A stretch of 64,000 bases of DNA from a candidate division KSB1 bacterium (GCA_034506335.1 JAPDPR010000001.1:62001-126000), one strand, 5' to 3'. Positions 33,623-43,787 are shown, counted from the stretch's first letter. The notes: generated by a model from the letters alone, not told the origin. Made by a program: numbers and translations.

Positions 33623-36600
33623 TCAGTGCACGCCTGCGCCACAGCATTTTTTGTACTTCTTCCCGCTGCCGCAAGGGCATGGGTCATTGCGGCCAACCTT
33701 GACCCCGACGCGGATAGGTTGGCGTTTGCCAGGCTCCGGGGCACCTTCGCCAACTGGCGCGCCGCGGAGGCCCAGGCCGGTGGTCGAGGCGTGGGTGGCA
33801 CTCACCTGCACTGGCATACGCCGCACCGGCTGGGGTGCAACCTGGAGCTGGGCTTTGAACACCATCTCCAAAACCGCCTCATTGGTGCGGGCCAGCATCT
33901 CGGAGAACATCTTGAAGGCCTCGCTCTTGTACTCGATGAGCGGATCCTTTTGGCCGTAGGCGCGTAGCCCGATGCCCTCCTTCATCACGTCCATGGAGTA
34001 GAGGTGATCGCGCCACTGTTCGTCGATGGCGCGCAGAATGGCAAAGCGCTCCAGCTGACGCATCAGGGCGCCGCCCAAGGCCTTCTCCTTGGCCTCATAA
34101 AGCGCCATGGCCTTGCTGCGGATCTTGTCGATGAGCTCTTCGCGCGTGATGCGGTCGCTGTCGAACTCCTCGCGGCTGATGGTGGTGAGCATGATGCGCC
34201 GCAGGTCCTGATTGAGCCCGGTCCAGTTCCAGTCCTCTGGATAGGGGCCGGCGGAAGTGTGCTCGTCCACCCGGTCCTCGATCACCTCCTCCATCATTTC
34301 CAGCACGTCCTCGCGCAGGTTCTGGCCGCTGAGGGCGTAGTTGCGTCGGTTGTAGACAACCTCCCGCTGCTGATTCATGACGTCATCGTATTCCAGGAGG
34401 TGCTTGCGGATGTCAAAGTTGTGCTCCTCCACCCGCTTCTGGGCCCGCTCGATGGAGCGCGACACCATGGGGTGGGTGATCACCTCGCCCTCTTGTACCC
34501 CGAGACGATCCATGATGCTGGCAATACGCTCGGAACCGAACAACCGCATGAGGTCGTCCTCGAGGGAGAGGTAAAAGCGCGAGGAGCCCGGGTCGCCCTG
34601 GCGCCCAGCCCGACCGCGCAGTTGCCGGTCGATGCGCCGGGCCTCATGGCGCTCGGTGCCTAAGATGTGCAGCCCGCAGGGCACCTCGTTGTAGCAGTCA
34701 TACTCCTCAAGGTACGGACAGGGCTCCGAACCAGGATCTGGACGCACCAGCGCACAGTTGGGGTGTTTCACTACTCCGGCGCCCAGCTTGATGTCGGTGC
34801 CGCGGCCAGCCATGTTGGTGGCGATGGTCACCGCGCCCGGCTGCCCCGCACGGGCCACAATCTCCGCCTCCCGCTGATGGTGCTTGGCGTTGAGCACATT
34901 GTGGGGAATGCCGCGCCGCTTCAGCATCCGGCTGAGCGTCTCCGAGACCTCCACCGACACGGTGCCCACCAACACCGGCCGCCGCGCCGCATGCATGGCC
35001 GCAATCTCCTCGATCACGGCGTTGTACTTCTCCCGCTTAGTCCGATAGATGCGGTCGTCATAATCAATGCGGCGCACCGGCTCGTTGGTGGGGATGACGA
35101 CCACATCGAGTTTATAGATTTCCCAAAACTCCGCTGCCTCGGTGACCGCCGTGCCGGTCATGCCCGCCAGTTTCCGGTAGAGGCGGAAAAAGTTTTGTAG
35201 CGTGATGGTGGCCAGGGTCTGCGTCTCACGCTCAATGCGCACACCCTCTTTGGCCTCGATTGCCTGGTGCAGGCCGTCACTGTAGCGTCGACCCGGCATC
35301 AACCGGCCGGTGAACTCGTCTACGATGATGACCCGGCCGTCCTCAGAAACGACATACTCCACATCACGCTCAAACAGCGAATAGGCGCGCAGCAGCTGCG
35401 AAATGTTCTGAATGCGCTCACTCCTGATGCCATACTCCTCATGGAGGCGGGCCTTCCGCTCCTCCTTCTCCTCTGGACTGAGGGTGGGATCATTGTCAAT
35501 TTGGCCAATCCCTTCCGCCAGGTCGGGCAGCACGAACATCTCCGGGTCATTGGGGGAAAGCGCCTCCCGTCCCTTCTCGGTCAGGTCGATGACGTGGCTC
35601 TTCTCGTCGATGGAGAAGTACAGCTCCTCATCGATTTCGTGCATGCGCTTATCGCGCAGGTAGTCGGCCTCCACCTTCTGGATCAGGCGCTTGACCCCCA
35701 CCTCCTGCATGATCTTGGCCAGACGCTTGTTCTTGGGTGCCCCCCGCAATGCCTGCAAGAGTTTGATTCCCGCTTCGTACTCCTGGCCTTTCTCCAGGAG
35801 CTGTTCCGCTTCTGCCACCAGCCGGTTGACCAGCAAGGTCTGGCTCTTGACCAGCTGCTCCACCCGTGGTTTGAGTTCGGCAAAGAGGTTAGTGGTGTGC
35901 TCGACGGCGCCGGAAATGATGAGCGGGGTGCGCGCTTCATCGATGAGCACCGAGTCCACCTCGTCCACGATGGCATAGTAGTGGCCGCGCTGCACCTGGT
36001 CCTCGCGGCGGATGGCCATGTTGTCGCGCAGGTAGTCGAACCCAAACTCGTTATTGGTGCCGTAGGTGATATCGCAGTTGTAGGCGCGCCGGCGCCGCTC
36101 TGGGTCCATATCGCTGGCAATATAGTCGACGGTCAGACCCAGGAACTTGTAGATTTCGCCCATCCACTCGCAATCGCGCCTGGCCAGATAGTCGTTGACG
36201 GTCACGAGATGTACGCCCTTGCCAGCCAACGCATTCAGGTAAAGGGGCATGGTGGCCACCAGGGTCTTGCCTTCGCCGGTCGCCATCTCCGCGATTTTGC
36301 CTTGGTGAAGCACTACGGCGCCGATCAGCTGCACGTCGAAAGGCACCATGTCCCACGTGATGTCGTGGTCGCAGACCTTCCAGGTCTTGCCCACCAACCG
36401 ACGGCAAGTCTCCTTGACTACGGCATAGGCCTCCGGGAGGATCTCGTCCAGCACTCTGCCGATGATCTGGTCTTCCTCTTTTTCCAGCGCCGCGATCTCC
36501 TCACGCAGGGCAGCGGCATCAACTTTGAGCACGGCCTCCTCGCCCTCCACCGCATCGGTGGTCAGCAGGGCGCGCCGCTCCTCAAGCTTGGCCCGCACCT

Positions 36601-36775
36601 CCCGCGTGGCCTCCTGAATCCGGGCACGGAACTGCTCGGTCTTCTGACGCAGCTCCGCGTCGCTCAGCTCATGCAGCGTCTCGTAAATGGCATTGATCTT
36701 GTGCACGATGGGCATGATGCGCGCCACATCGCGTGTGTGCTTGTCGCCAAAAAGCTTTGTCAGAAGATTGGCCAT
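33623..36775 (-). CDS. secA: Preprotein translocase ATPase SecA
   Basis: 1050 residues, longer than the roughly 900 of E. coli because of acidic/helical inserts early (about 55-110) and in the central part (about 290-345), as in other FCB bacteria. Walker A is TGEGKT near 166-171, and the DEAD-box motif is [17 protein letters not shown]. The second helicase domain has GRGTDIKLG and the arginine finger region [13 protein letters not shown]. The end is a SEC-C zinc tail, [13 protein letters not shown]. It drives Sec export at the inner membrane, also feeding the T9SS and barrel proteins. The gene lies between nusB and the Smg-topA unit. Confidence 0.97.
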   Translation of the reverse strand: MANLLTKLFGDKHTRDVARIMPIVHKINAIYETLHELSDAELRQKTEQFRARIQEATREVRAKLEERRALLTTDAVEGEEAVLKVDAAALREEIAALEKEEDQIIGRVLDEILPEAYAVVKETCRRLVGKTWKVCDHDITWDMVPFDVQLIGAVVLHQGKIAEMATGEGKTLVATMPLYLNALAGKGVHLVTVNDYLARRDCEWMGEIYKFLGLTVDYIASDMDPERRRRAYNCDITYGTNNEFGFDYLRDNMAIRREDQVQRGHYYAIVDEVDSVLIDEARTPLIISGAVEHTTNLFAELKPRVEQLVKSQTLLVNRLVAEAEQLLEKGQEYEAGIKLLQALRGAPKNKRLAKIMQEVGVKRLIQKVEADYLRDKRMHEIDEELYFSIDEKSHVIDLTEKGREALSPNDPEMFVLPDLAEGIGQIDNDPTLSPEEKEERKARLHEEYGIRSERIQNISQLLRAYSLFERDVEYVVSEDGRVIIVDEFTGRLMPGRRYSDGLHQAIEAKEGVRIERETQTLATITLQNFFRLYRKLAGMTGTAVTEAAEFWEIYKLDVVVIPTNEPVRRIDYDDRIYRTKREKYNAVIEEIAAMHAARRPVLVGTVSVEVSETLSRMLKRRGIPHNVLNAKHHQREAEIVARAGQPGAVTIATNMAGRGTDIKLGAGVVKHPNCALVRPDPGSEPCPYLEEYDCYNEVPCGLHILGTERHEARRIDRQLRGRAGRQGDPGSSRFYLSLEDDLMRLFGSERIASIMDRLGVQEGEVITHPMVSRSIERAQKRVEEHNFDIRKHLLEYDDVMNQQREVVYNRRNYALSGQNLREDVLEMMEEVIEDRVDEHTSAGPYPEDWNWTGLNQDLRRIMLTTISREEFDSDRITREELIDKIRSKAMALYEAKEKALGGALMRQLERFAILRAIDEQWRDHLYSMDVMKEGIGLRAYGQKDPLIEYKSEAFKMFSEMLARTNEAVLEMVFKAQLQVAPQPVRRMPVQVSATHASTTGLGLRGAPVGEGAPEPGKRQPIRVGVKVGRNDPCPCGSGKKYKKCCGAGVH

Positions 36776-36849
36776 TGCTCGCTACATCCTTGCAAGAAAC
36801 TCGCACCGCAGAGACTTCTACGTCTTGTACGCCCGCTGTGCACAGAAGT

Positions 36850-37317
36850 TCACTCCTGTCGGCTTGACTGGTCTAAGAGACCTCGGCCTGTTTTCACGAC
36901 CAGATCCCGCGACTGCAGTTCGTTGAGCACAGCGTCCAAGATGCCGTTGACGAACTTGTCGCTTTTGTCAGTACTGTACTTCCGGGATATCTCGATTGCC
37001 TCGTCGATGGTTACTTTAGGCGGGATATCCTCGAAGTAGAGGAACTCGCACACAGCCATGCGCAACACCAATTTGTCGATGACTGCCAGCCGGGCAAAGT
37101 CCCAATTTGTGGTCTTGGCGGCGATATAGCCATCCAACTCCGGGCGGTGTTGCAGTGTCAAGGCGACCAGCCGCCGGATAAATTCTAGCAAGGGGCCATC
37201 TGCCGGCACCATGACCAGTGGGTCAGCAAGCACCTCTGCCGCTGAACGCCCGCTCAGCTCAGCCGCGTATAAGGCGCGCAGCGCTAACTCGCGTGCCGCC
37301 CGTCGTGAATGGATCAT
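36850..37317 (-). CDS. nusB: Transcription antitermination factor NusB
   Basis: 155 residues from the ATG at 37317; a TTG at 37326 is an alternative. HSRRAARELALRALYAAELSG at the start, NWDFARLAVIDKLVLRMAVC in the middle, and PPKVTIDEAIEISRKYSTDK are the NusB fold, followed by KFVNGILDAVLNEL. NusB binds boxA RNA with NusE and supports rRNA antitermination. It follows ilvE after 35 nt and precedes secA by 74 nt. A short Ser/Arg/Gln tail (GLLDQSSRQE) extends the usual end. Confidence 0.93.
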   Translation of the reverse strand: MIHSRRAARELALRALYAAELSGRSAAEVLADPLVMVPADGPLLEFIRRLVALTLQHRPELDGYIAAKTTNWDFARLAVIDKLVLRMAVCEFLYFEDIPPKVTIDEAIEISRKYSTDKSDKFVNGILDAVLNELQSRDLVVKTGRGLLDQSSRQE

Positions 37318-37352
37318 CGACGCCAACCGTCAAAGAGCTCAGAAGCTCGGTG

Positions 37353-38279
37353 CTACTGCACAATCGTCCGCCACCCGTAACAGTCCTCGCACTGGCCGTT
37401 CACGTAGGCAAAGAAGCGCTCCTGCAGGCGCGCCGTAATTGGGCCCCGTTTGCCGCTGCCGATGGGCACTCGGTCGATGGACTTGATGGGGCTTATTTCC
37501 GCGGCGCTGCCGGTGAAAAACACCTCGTCGGCCACGTACAGCATCTCCCGCGGGATCATCATCTCTCGTACCTCAATGCCCATCTCCCTGGCAAACACCA
37601 TCACCGAATCCCGGCTAATTCCCGGCAGGATCGATGCTGACAGGGGGGGCGTGTACAGCACGCCGTCCCGCACCAGGAAGATGTTTTCCCCACTCCCCTC
37701 GCTCACGTACCCGTTCACATCCAGAGCAATGCCTTCAACAAAGCCATTGCCGACTGCCTCAAGCTTGATCAGCTGGGAGTTGAGGTAGTTGGCACCCGCC
37801 TTCGCCAGCGCCGGCAGCGTGTTGGGCGCCATCCGCCCCCAACTGGACACTTGCACGTCCACGCCCACGTTGATCGCTTCCTCCCCAAGGTATTTGCCCC
37901 AATTTAATGCCCCGATCACCACTTCGATAGGGCAGCCGCGCGGGTCCACTCCCAGCTGTCCGTAGCCCCGGAATACGATTGGGCGAAGATAGGCCGATTC
38001 CAGGCCATTCACTCTAATCACATCGATGCAAGCTTGGTTGATTTGCTCCTGAGTGAAAGGGATCTCCATGCGACAGATCTTGGCTGAATTGAAGAGCCGC
38101 TTAGTGTGGTCCTGCAGACGAAAAATGGCCGGTCCTGCGGGGGTCTTGTAACACCGGAGCCCTTCGAACACGCTTGAACCATAATGCAAAGCATGAGACA
38201 TCACATGGACAGTGGCATCTTTCCAGTCGACGAACTTCCCGCTAAACCAGATTTTGCCTTTCTCGTCGCGTGGGTCCAT
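37353..38279 (-). CDS. ilvE: Branched-chain amino acid aminotransferase
   Basis: 308 residues. Fold-type IV PLP enzyme: [13 protein letters not shown] near the start, [14 protein letters not shown], the lysine region [18 protein letters not shown] and [10 protein letters not shown], and [12 protein letters not shown] later. Family knowledge: it transfers amino groups between glutamate and Leu, Ile or Val, in biosynthesis and breakdown. GGAGGAG lies 4 nt before the ATG. It sits between recJ and nusB with short gaps and probably shares their transcript. Confidence 0.94.
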   Translation of the reverse strand: MDPRDEKGKIWFSGKFVDWKDATVHVMSHALHYGSSVFEGLRCYKTPAGPAIFRLQDHTKRLFNSAKICRMEIPFTQEQINQACIDVIRVNGLESAYLRPIVFRGYGQLGVDPRGCPIEVVIGALNWGKYLGEEAINVGVDVQVSSWGRMAPNTLPALAKAGANYLNSQLIKLEAVGNGFVEGIALDVNGYVSEGSGENIFLVRDGVLYTPPLSASILPGISRDSVMVFAREMGIEVREMMIPREMLYVADEVFFTGSAAEISPIKSIDRVPIGSGKRGPITARLQERFFAYVNGQCEDCYGWRTIVQ

Positions 38280-38371
38280 ACGCTCCTCCGCTTTCAGGTG
38301 AAGGTTCTACCTTCTGTCTGTTTGCTGCCGTACCTTTCTGACCCTCAGTGGCCCTCTTGTTCTGCCGAAAC

Positions 38372-40075
38372 TCACCGCAGGTCTTTGAGCCGCAGTTGGA
38401 GCATTTGCTGACCTTGGTAGTCGTTCTCCTCAATCACGTAGGCGATGTCCAGGTTTTTCTCGCCGGGTGCCACGCGGTAACTCAGGTCTCCAAGGTTGAA
38501 GCCTATCGCATCGATGACGATGCCATCTTGCCGCACTTTCAGTTTGAGGTGATTGTTCCCCACAATGCGCGACTCTCCGACCACCTGCAGACCCCGCGAG
38601 ACAAAAACCGGGCGCATGTTTTGGGGGCCAAAGGGCGCGAACTGTTTGAGGAGGGCAAAGGTGCGCGGCGTGATGTGACTGAGACGGATCTCACCGTCGA
38701 CGCGCAGTTTGGGCACGAGGAGGTCTTCTTCCAGTTGTGCCGCCGCCACCTCCTGCAAGCGCTCACGGAGCGGTTCCACGTAGTCCCGGCGCACAGTGAG
38801 CCCTGCGGCGTACTTGTGACCGCCAAACTCGATCAGGAGGTCTTCACCCTGCTTGAGCGCGGCGTAGATGTCAAACCCTGGGATGCTGCGCGCCGAGCCT
38901 TTGCCCACCTCGCCGTCCAGGGTAATCATGATCGTGGGGCGGTAGTAGCGCTCTACGATGCGACTGGCCACAATACCGATCACGCCCGGGTGCCACCCCT
39001 CTTGCGCCAACACCAGCACCAGGTGGCGCTCAGGGTCAAAGTCGGCCTCCAGCATCTGCAAGGCCTGGGCAAAGGTCTCCTCGTCGACGTTCTTGCGGGC
39101 ACGATTCTCCGCTTCCAGGATGGCGGCGATGTTCCGCGCCTGCTGGGGGACATCCGTGGTGAGGAGGCGGACGGCGCGCAAGGCATCGCCCATGCGCCCC
39201 ACGGCATTGATGCGCGGCGCAATGATGAATACCACCTGCCCAGTGCCGATCTCTCGGTCCACAAGCCCGGCGGTCTCCAGCAGTGCCTGGAGACCAATCT
39301 TGCGCGGCCCTTCGTTCAGCCGCCTGAGGCCTTCCGCCACCAGCACCCTGTTCTCATCCACCAGCGGCACAATGTCCGCCGCGCTGCCGATGGCCACATA
39401 GTCTACAAACTCTTCTACCAGCGCCTGGTCCAGGCCCAAGGTTGCAAAGAGCGCCTGCAGAAGCTTGAAGGTGACCCCGACGCCGGCCAGCTCCTTGAAG
39501 GGGTAGGAGCAATCTGGGCGCTTCGGGTCCAGCACTGCGACTGCCTCAGGCAGCACGGCGCGCGGTTCGTGGTGGTCGCAGATGATCACGTCCATCCCTA
39601 GGGAGTTGGCCAGTGCCACCTCCTGGCAGGCGGTCACTCCGCAGTCTACAGAGACGATAAGGGAGGCCCCCCGCCGATGCGCCTCACGTACCCCCACCTC
39701 CGAGAGGCCGTAACCCTGGCGCAGCCGGTCCGGAATATAAAAGACCACGTCCCCCCCCAGTCTCCGGAGCAGAAGGTAGGTCATCGATACCGCGGTGATG
39801 CCGTCCACATCATAGTCGCCGTACACCATGATGCGTTCCTGGTTGCGCAGGGCAGCAATCAGGCGCGCAACCGCGCGATCCATGTCCTTCATGAGGAATG
39901 GATCGTGCAGATGGTCAAGGCTGGGGTGGAAGAAGCGCTGCGCCGCCTCGGGTGTGGCGATGCCCCGGTTCAGCAAGAGCCTGGCGATGATCTCGGGCAC
40001 GCCCAGAACGCGCGCCAGCTCCCTGACCTCTTCCGTCGGCCTGGATGCTTCTATGACCCATTTCTGCTCAAGCAA
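38372..40075 (-). CDS. recJ: Single-stranded-DNA-specific exonuclease RecJ
   Basis: 567 residues starting at TTG 40075. DHH-family motifs are in place: GDYDVDGITA (87-92 core), SVDCG, CDHHEP (167-169 DHH), and the DHHA1 part FGGHKYAAGLTV near 435, followed by an OB-fold ending in LRLKDLR. RecJ degrades 5' single-stranded ends in recombination and mismatch repair. It lies directly downstream of the RNase P RNA gene, about 40 nt away, so its message may be produced by read-through or by processing of the rnpB transcript. Confidence 0.95.
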   Translation of the reverse strand: MLEQKWVIEASRPTEEVRELARVLGVPEIIARLLLNRGIATPEAAQRFFHPSLDHLHDPFLMKDMDRAVARLIAALRNQERIMVYGDYDVDGITAVSMTYLLLRRLGGDVVFYIPDRLRQGYGLSEVGVREAHRRGASLIVSVDCGVTACQEVALANSLGMDVIICDHHEPRAVLPEAVAVLDPKRPDCSYPFKELAGVGVTFKLLQALFATLGLDQALVEEFVDYVAIGSAADIVPLVDENRVLVAEGLRRLNEGPRKIGLQALLETAGLVDREIGTGQVVFIIAPRINAVGRMGDALRAVRLLTTDVPQQARNIAAILEAENRARKNVDEETFAQALQMLEADFDPERHLVLVLAQEGWHPGVIGIVASRIVERYYRPTIMITLDGEVGKGSARSIPGFDIYAALKQGEDLLIEFGGHKYAAGLTVRRDYVEPLRERLQEVAAAQLEEDLLVPKLRVDGEIRLSHITPRTFALLKQFAPFGPQNMRPVFVSRGLQVVGESRIVGNNHLKLKVRQDGIVIDAIGFNLGDLSYRVAPGEKNLDIAYVIEENDYQGQQMLQLRLKDLR

Positions 40076-40116
40076 GGCCTTCTACGCCTCCCTTCTTCGG
40101 CCGCGCACAAATCAAG

Positions 40117-40511
40117 GGGTCCAGAGCGGATCGATAAGCCGAATTCTGTACCCGAGGCGGGTCACCCCGCAACGGGCGACGATCATCTATCTAGGATCCA
40201 CCTCGCGGTGGACCTCAAGCGACCTACCCGGAGGTCAAACGAGACGGGCCGCCTCATCCCTCCTATTTGGTCTTGCTCCGGATGGGGCTTGCCATGCCTC
40301 TGACGTTGCCGTCAGAGCGGTGGGCTCTTACCCCACCTTTTCACCCTTGTCCCGGCAATGCCGAGACGGTCTGTTTTCTGTGGCGCTATCCGTTTCCGCT
40401 CCGTCGCCAGAGCGGAACCCTCGTGTTACGAGGCATCCTGCCCTGTGGAGTTCGGACTTTCCTCATCCCGCACCAAGGCGGGACGCGATCGTCTGATCCG
40501 CCCTGGACCCG
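40117..40511 (-). ncRNA. rnpB: RNase P RNA, bacterial type A
   Basis: The minus strand carries all main landmarks. The 5' and 3' ends pair as helix P1 (GGGTCCAGGGCGGATC with GATCCGCTCTGGACCC, one mismatch). CR-I is GAGGAAAGTCCGAACTCC and its continuation CACAGGGCAGGATGCC. The middle has GTGAAAAGGTGGGGTAAGAG and CCACCG. The 3' universal part is ACAGAATTCGGCTTAT. Size is about 395 nt. It is the catalytic RNA that matures tRNA 5' ends. It lies between the zinc-ribbon gene and recJ on the same strand; no separate promoter was seen, so it may depend on the promoter at 41511-41540. Confidence 0.95.
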
Positions 40512-40555
40512 CACCTTATCGCTGCACTCGCCATCTCATGACATATCCAAGGGGC

Positions 40556-41269
40556 TTACTCGTTCCCCTGCCACACCAAAATCCGTCCGCAGCTTTCGCA
40601 GAGAATCAGCTCTTTCATCTGTCGGACCTCGAGGCTCCTTTGCGGCGGGATGGTGGTGAAGCAACCGCCGCAGGCGCTATTCTGCACCGGAACCACTGCC
40701 ACACCGCCCTTGGCCGCCCGAATCCGATCGTAGCGGGCCAGCACCCGTTGGTTGAGCTGGGCCACCAGCTGGGCACGCTGCGCGCTCAGGCGCGTCACCT
40801 CCTCCTCGGTCTCCTTCATGCGCGAGGCCAACTCCGCCTGGCGTTCCGCAAGCAAGGCGTCCAGCTGCCCCAGCCGCTGCTCCAGCTCAGCAATGTCCCG
40901 TGCCACCTTCTCGATTTGGTCATCCAGCTCCAAGATGGACATCTCCACATCATCAATCTGCTTCTCCGTCGCCTCGATCTCGGCGGTGATGGCGTCGTAC
41001 TCGCGATTGGTCGTCACGCGCGAATAGAGCTGAGTCTGGTACTTCTTGAGCTGGTCTTTGAGCGTTGCCAACCTCCCCTCGGCCTGGCGCTTCTCCCTCT
41101 GCCACTGCTCCGTCTGGGTCCTGTAGGCACTCAGCGTTGCGGTCAATTGGCCGCGTTCATCCTCCAGCTTCCGGACCACCTGCGGCAAGTCTCCTTTGCG
41201 CGCCTCCAGTTGTTGGAGGCGGGAGTCAATTTCCTGCAAGTTGACCAAAAGCTGAAGTTGCTGGCGCAC
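40556..41269 (-). CDS. Coiled-coil protein with C4 zinc ribbon (DUF164-like)
   Basis: 237 residues starting at GTG 41269, chosen because AAGGAGG lies 8 nt upstream and the family start (LQLLVNLQEIDSRLQQLEAR) begins there; the frame is open to 41311. Most of the protein (about 1-170) is a long antiparallel-type coiled coil rich in Glu, Gln and Arg. The C-terminus holds a CxxC pair in SACGGCFTTIPP and another in LCESCGRILVW, a C4 zinc ribbon. Family members are nucleic-acid-associated and poorly characterised. It is followed by rnpB and recJ and preceded by a leader with an intrinsic terminator. Confidence 0.85.
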   Translation of the reverse strand: MRQQLQLLVNLQEIDSRLQQLEARKGDLPQVVRKLEDERGQLTATLSAYRTQTEQWQREKRQAEGRLATLKDQLKKYQTQLYSRVTTNREYDAITAEIEATEKQIDDVEMSILELDDQIEKVARDIAELEQRLGQLDALLAERQAELASRMKETEEEVTRLSAQRAQLVAQLNQRVLARYDRIRAAKGGVAVVPVQNSACGGCFTTIPPQRSLEVRQMKELILCESCGRILVWQGNE

Positions 41270-41332
41270 CGTTACTCCCTCCTTCATCTGTGCCGTCGGC
41301 GCCTCCCTCACCCTCTACCCACGGCCAGCCAC

Positions 41333-41362
41333 AAAAAAAGTGCACCTTTTCGGGGTGCACTT
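41333..41362 (-). terminator. Strong intrinsic terminator in the leader of the zinc-ribbon gene
   Basis: On the minus strand AAGTGCACC (41362-41354) pairs perfectly with GGTGCACTT (41346-41338), followed by a T7 tract (41339-41333). No protein gene ends just upstream, so it terminates a short RNA that starts near 41504, or controls entry into the gene at 41269. Confidence 0.8.
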
Positions 41363-41504
41363 CACTGGCAGGTGGGGTCTAATGCCAAAAGAATCAAGGC
41401 TAAGGCGCTTCCCATTCCGTTTCTTATCTGGTTCAACGTCTCTCTCTAAAAGAACGCCAATCTCAACTTGCTCACAGCCTCACGGCCACGCTTTTCTACC
41501 ATGC
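41363..41504 (-). ncRNA. Candidate small RNA or attenuator leader (about 170 nt including terminator)
   Basis: A textbook promoter (41511-41540) and a textbook intrinsic terminator (41333-41362) bracket about 170 nt with no gene. Partial pairing is visible, for example GGCG (near 41455) with CGCC (near 41408) and CAAG (near 41470) with CTTG (near 41396), and GGCA with TGCC just before the terminator. An 18-codon frame starting with ATG at 41502 (MVEKRGREAVSKLRLAFF) would be leaderless. Size and layout are compatible with a 6S-like RNA or an attenuator; no known class was recognised. Confidence 0.45.
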
Positions 41505-41510
41505 GTTGCA

Positions 41511-41540
41511 AATTTACAAAAAATCCCTTGTGTCGTCAAG
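41511..41540 (-). promoter_or_regulatory. Sigma-70-type promoter driving the leader, zinc-ribbon gene and possibly rnpB
   Basis: TTGACG (41534-41539), a 17-nt spacer and TAAATT (41511-41516) on the minus strand. It predicts a transcription start near 41504. A similar promoter faces the other way at 41667-41695. Confidence 0.7.
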
Positions 41541-41666
41541 CGAAATTCCGGGAACAAGCTGGAGCGGTGAGGCTAAAGGTACCTGTGCACGCGGCGGCAG
41601 CCTGACAGGTAATCGCAGGACTCCAGGTACCTTGCTCGACGGGTGCAAAGATTCTGAAAATATACC

Positions 41667-41695
41667 TTGACGGTTACAAAGCGATGTGGTACATT
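41667..41695 (+). promoter_or_regulatory. Sigma-70-type promoter facing the small ORF and T9SS gene
   Basis: TTGACG (41667-41672), a 17-nt spacer and TACATT (41690-41695), giving a start near 41702. The two divergent promoters share the same -35 box and are about 130 bp apart. Confidence 0.6.
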
Positions 41696-41723
41696 GTGCC
41701 TGCGGCAGGAAGGAGACGCCCAA

Positions 41724-41975
41724 GTGGCGAAAAAGCGTGCGCGCCGGAGTAAACTCAGAAGGGCATTGTCCCTACCACCGCTCCAGCAAGCTCACTGGCA
41801 GTGTAACCCAACTTCGAGCGTTTCATGCTATGAGGCCCAGAGTTACCCGTGCGTGAATGAACAAGCGAAGCCAGAAGACAAACTGCACCTGGAGAAACGC
41901 CCCCGGTTGCTAAAACAACACCCCTACCGGAGCGAAACACGCGCGAATTCATCTATTGTCTATCTTCGTGTTTAG
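41724..41975 (+). CDS. Small basic ORF of unknown function
   Basis: 83 residues from GTG 41724, with AAGGAG 9 nt upstream and a promoter about 30 nt before that. The N-terminus is strongly basic (AKKRARRSKLRRA). The rest is polar with four cysteines and has no family I recognise. Because promoter, ribosome site and frame line up, it may be real. The codon use is unremarkable and no homologue can be recalled, so it could equally be part of a long 5' leader for the T9SS gene at 42129. Confidence 0.35.
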   Translation: MAKKRARRSKLRRALSLPPLQQAHWQCNPTSSVSCYEAQSYPCVNEQAKPEDKLHLEKRPRLLKQHPYRSETRANSSIVYLRV

Positions 41976-42128
41976 GAAGCACCCTGAGGAGCCGTATCTG
42001 AGAGAACTTCGTGTACCTTTCCGCGAAGGGTATGTGGATGCTTCGAACAGTCCAGTACCATGCCCCTGTCCACCCCGAAAAGGGAGAACAAAAAGGAGCA
42101 TAGGGCGAACCTAAAGGAGGTAAGAAAA

Positions 42129-43211
42129 ATGTCTACTCGACGGAGCGTTTGTTCGCTACTGTTCACTTGCCTATTGGCATCAGCGACATCGGCCCAGATG
42201 GTGCTTACAGCCAACGATTTCCAGAAGCTCCTCGGGAAAACCGCAATAGTAACCGTCTACGCCTCCCTGGATGTCAGCGCTCTGGGAGCCGTCATAGCAC
42301 TTCAAGGAGAGAACCAGAGCTGGAACATCACTGGTCGAAACTACTTCAAAGTGGATTCAGTAGCTGAGACGCTCCTCAGTTACCCCGGAGGTGCACCGCG
42401 CGCCAACGATCCGGCGTTTGCTGGATGCAACCTGGTCATGCGTTCAAAGTCTTTATGGACCACCACTGACATGACCGAGTGGCGGTTTCTTACCTTGGCG
42501 GAGACCGCCCTTCTCGCTCACGGCACGGTAATAGACAGCGCCGGCTTTGACCGCCCATATCTCGAAAACTCCCCACCACTTTGTGCCTACAAGTTCCCAC
42601 TGTCCTACGGCGCAAGCTGGACAACGACTTCAACAAGCATATATTATAACGGCATGGTGATCACGGATACCCAAGAGATCACAGTTGACGGTTATGGCAC
42701 GATAACTACTCCAGAGGGGACCTTTCCTTGTTTGCGACTCAGGAAGAAAGCTTTCAGCGAAATAAGCATGGGCCCAATCCGCTTTGTGACAACCTCCTAC
42801 CTGTACTATTTCATTGGCAATGACCCCACAACAGGCATAGTTGAGTACGGCGGTATTAGTGCGGATAGCACAAATGCGCCAACCGCGGTCTCCTATGGGC
42901 GAACCCGGGCCGTCGCTTCTGTTCAACAGCCCATAACTGCAACGCCCACGCAGTTTGAGCTCGCCCAAAACTACCCGAACCCATTTAATCCATCAACGAC
43001 GATTGAGTTTTGTCTTCCCCGCCCAAATTACGTAACCCTGCAGGTTTTCGCTCCCTCAGGGGAAGAAGTGGCGACGCTGAAGGCCGAATACCTGCCGAGC
43101 GGAAGATACAGCATTTTGTGGAATCCGCGCGACCTTGCCAGCGGTGTCTATTTCTATCGACTTCAGGCTGGCGATTTCGTGCAGACGAAGAAGCTCGTCC
43201 TCTTGAAGTGA
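42129..43211 (+). CDS. Secreted protein with type-A T9SS sorting domain
   Basis: 360 residues from the ATG at 42129, preceded by AAGGAGGT at about 8 nt; the longer frame from 42060 adds only a basic tail before the signal peptide (VCSLLFTCLLASATSAQ). The middle part (about 30-260) is beta-rich with no family I can name, including ITVDGYGTITTPEGTFPCLR, a pattern seen in FCB secreted proteins. Residues 275-360 are a textbook type-A sorting domain: YPNPFNPSTTIEF, a GxxVATL-like turn, SGVYFYRLQAG and KKLVLLK. It should leave the cell through T9SS and be attached or released at the surface. Confidence 0.88.
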   Translation: MSTRRSVCSLLFTCLLASATSAQMVLTANDFQKLLGKTAIVTVYASLDVSALGAVIALQGENQSWNITGRNYFKVDSVAETLLSYPGGAPRANDPAFAGCNLVMRSKSLWTTTDMTEWRFLTLAETALLAHGTVIDSAGFDRPYLENSPPLCAYKFPLSYGASWTTTSTSIYYNGMVITDTQEITVDGYGTITTPEGTFPCLRLRKKAFSEISMGPIRFVTTSYLYYFIGNDPTTGIVEYGGISADSTNAPTAVSYGRTRAVASVQQPITATPTQFELAQNYPNPFNPSTTIEFCLPRPNYVTLQVFAPSGEEVATLKAEYLPSGRYSILWNPRDLASGVYFYRLQAGDFVQTKKLVLLK

Positions 43212-43787
43212 CCGGGACGTGACTTCGCCGCATTGGTTTGATGGAGGCAGAGGAAAACCCGGAAAGGCTCTCTCTGTTTAGGCGTTGTGGCGCTTGCCTG
43301 TTGGAGCGTACCCCGCGGCGTGGTCATGAGCTGCCATGGTGTTGTCTGCGGGAGATTGGCCAGCTCTTGAGTCCGGTGCACGAGTACACGTCGACCGCCC
43401 CGACCCCGGAGCTGGGCAATGTAGCTCTCCGACCCCTGCGTTGTTGATTAGACACAGGATGGAAGAAGGGGCCTCCTCGCCGAGACCTTCCCGTCGTCCT
43501 TTAGGCGAGTTTGTGCCGGAGGGGGGCATCCTTTGGCCGCCCCGGCGGCCGGGGTCGAGAGTCGTAGGCAGGACCTAGTCTGTCGACCAGTCACCAAGCG
43601 CTGCGTTAGGATACCTGCGCCGCGCGTTCGTTGCCAGCTTCAGCGAAACTTCCAGCCTCTGGGAGGGTTCGAGCGGGGGGCTCTACCGCCTCGCCCCTTC
43701 AGTCAGGGTGAGCATTGCGCACCCTTACTTCTGAAACACGACCGCGCGTTCCCCTCTTTCCGCAGTCTGGGAGTCAAGCGCCCCCCT
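43212..43787. other. 576-bp region without a convincing gene
   Basis: It separates the T9SS gene from the convergent thioesterase gene. A 68-codon plus-strand frame at 43241-43447 has no clear ribosome site or homology. Hairpins are present: GGCCGCC/GGCGGCC (about 43533-43548) and AGGGTG/CACCCT (43705-43710 with 43720-43725), the latter a possible weak terminator. Nothing else was recognised. Confidence 0.35.

Noticed and set aside
35267-37039. 590-codon plus-strand open frame
   Set aside because: It is antisense to secA and nusB, which are certain.
40267-40659. Plus-strand frames across the RNase P RNA region
   Set aside because: They cover the rnpB gene on the other strand; the RNA landmarks explain the sequence.
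43238-43447. 69-codon plus-strand ORF after the T9SS gene
   Set aside because: No ribosome site, no recognised domain and no promoter; kept only as a note in the empty region.
43650-43700. tRNA-like GGTTCGA string
   Set aside because: No acceptor stem, D-arm or anticodon arm can be folded around it.
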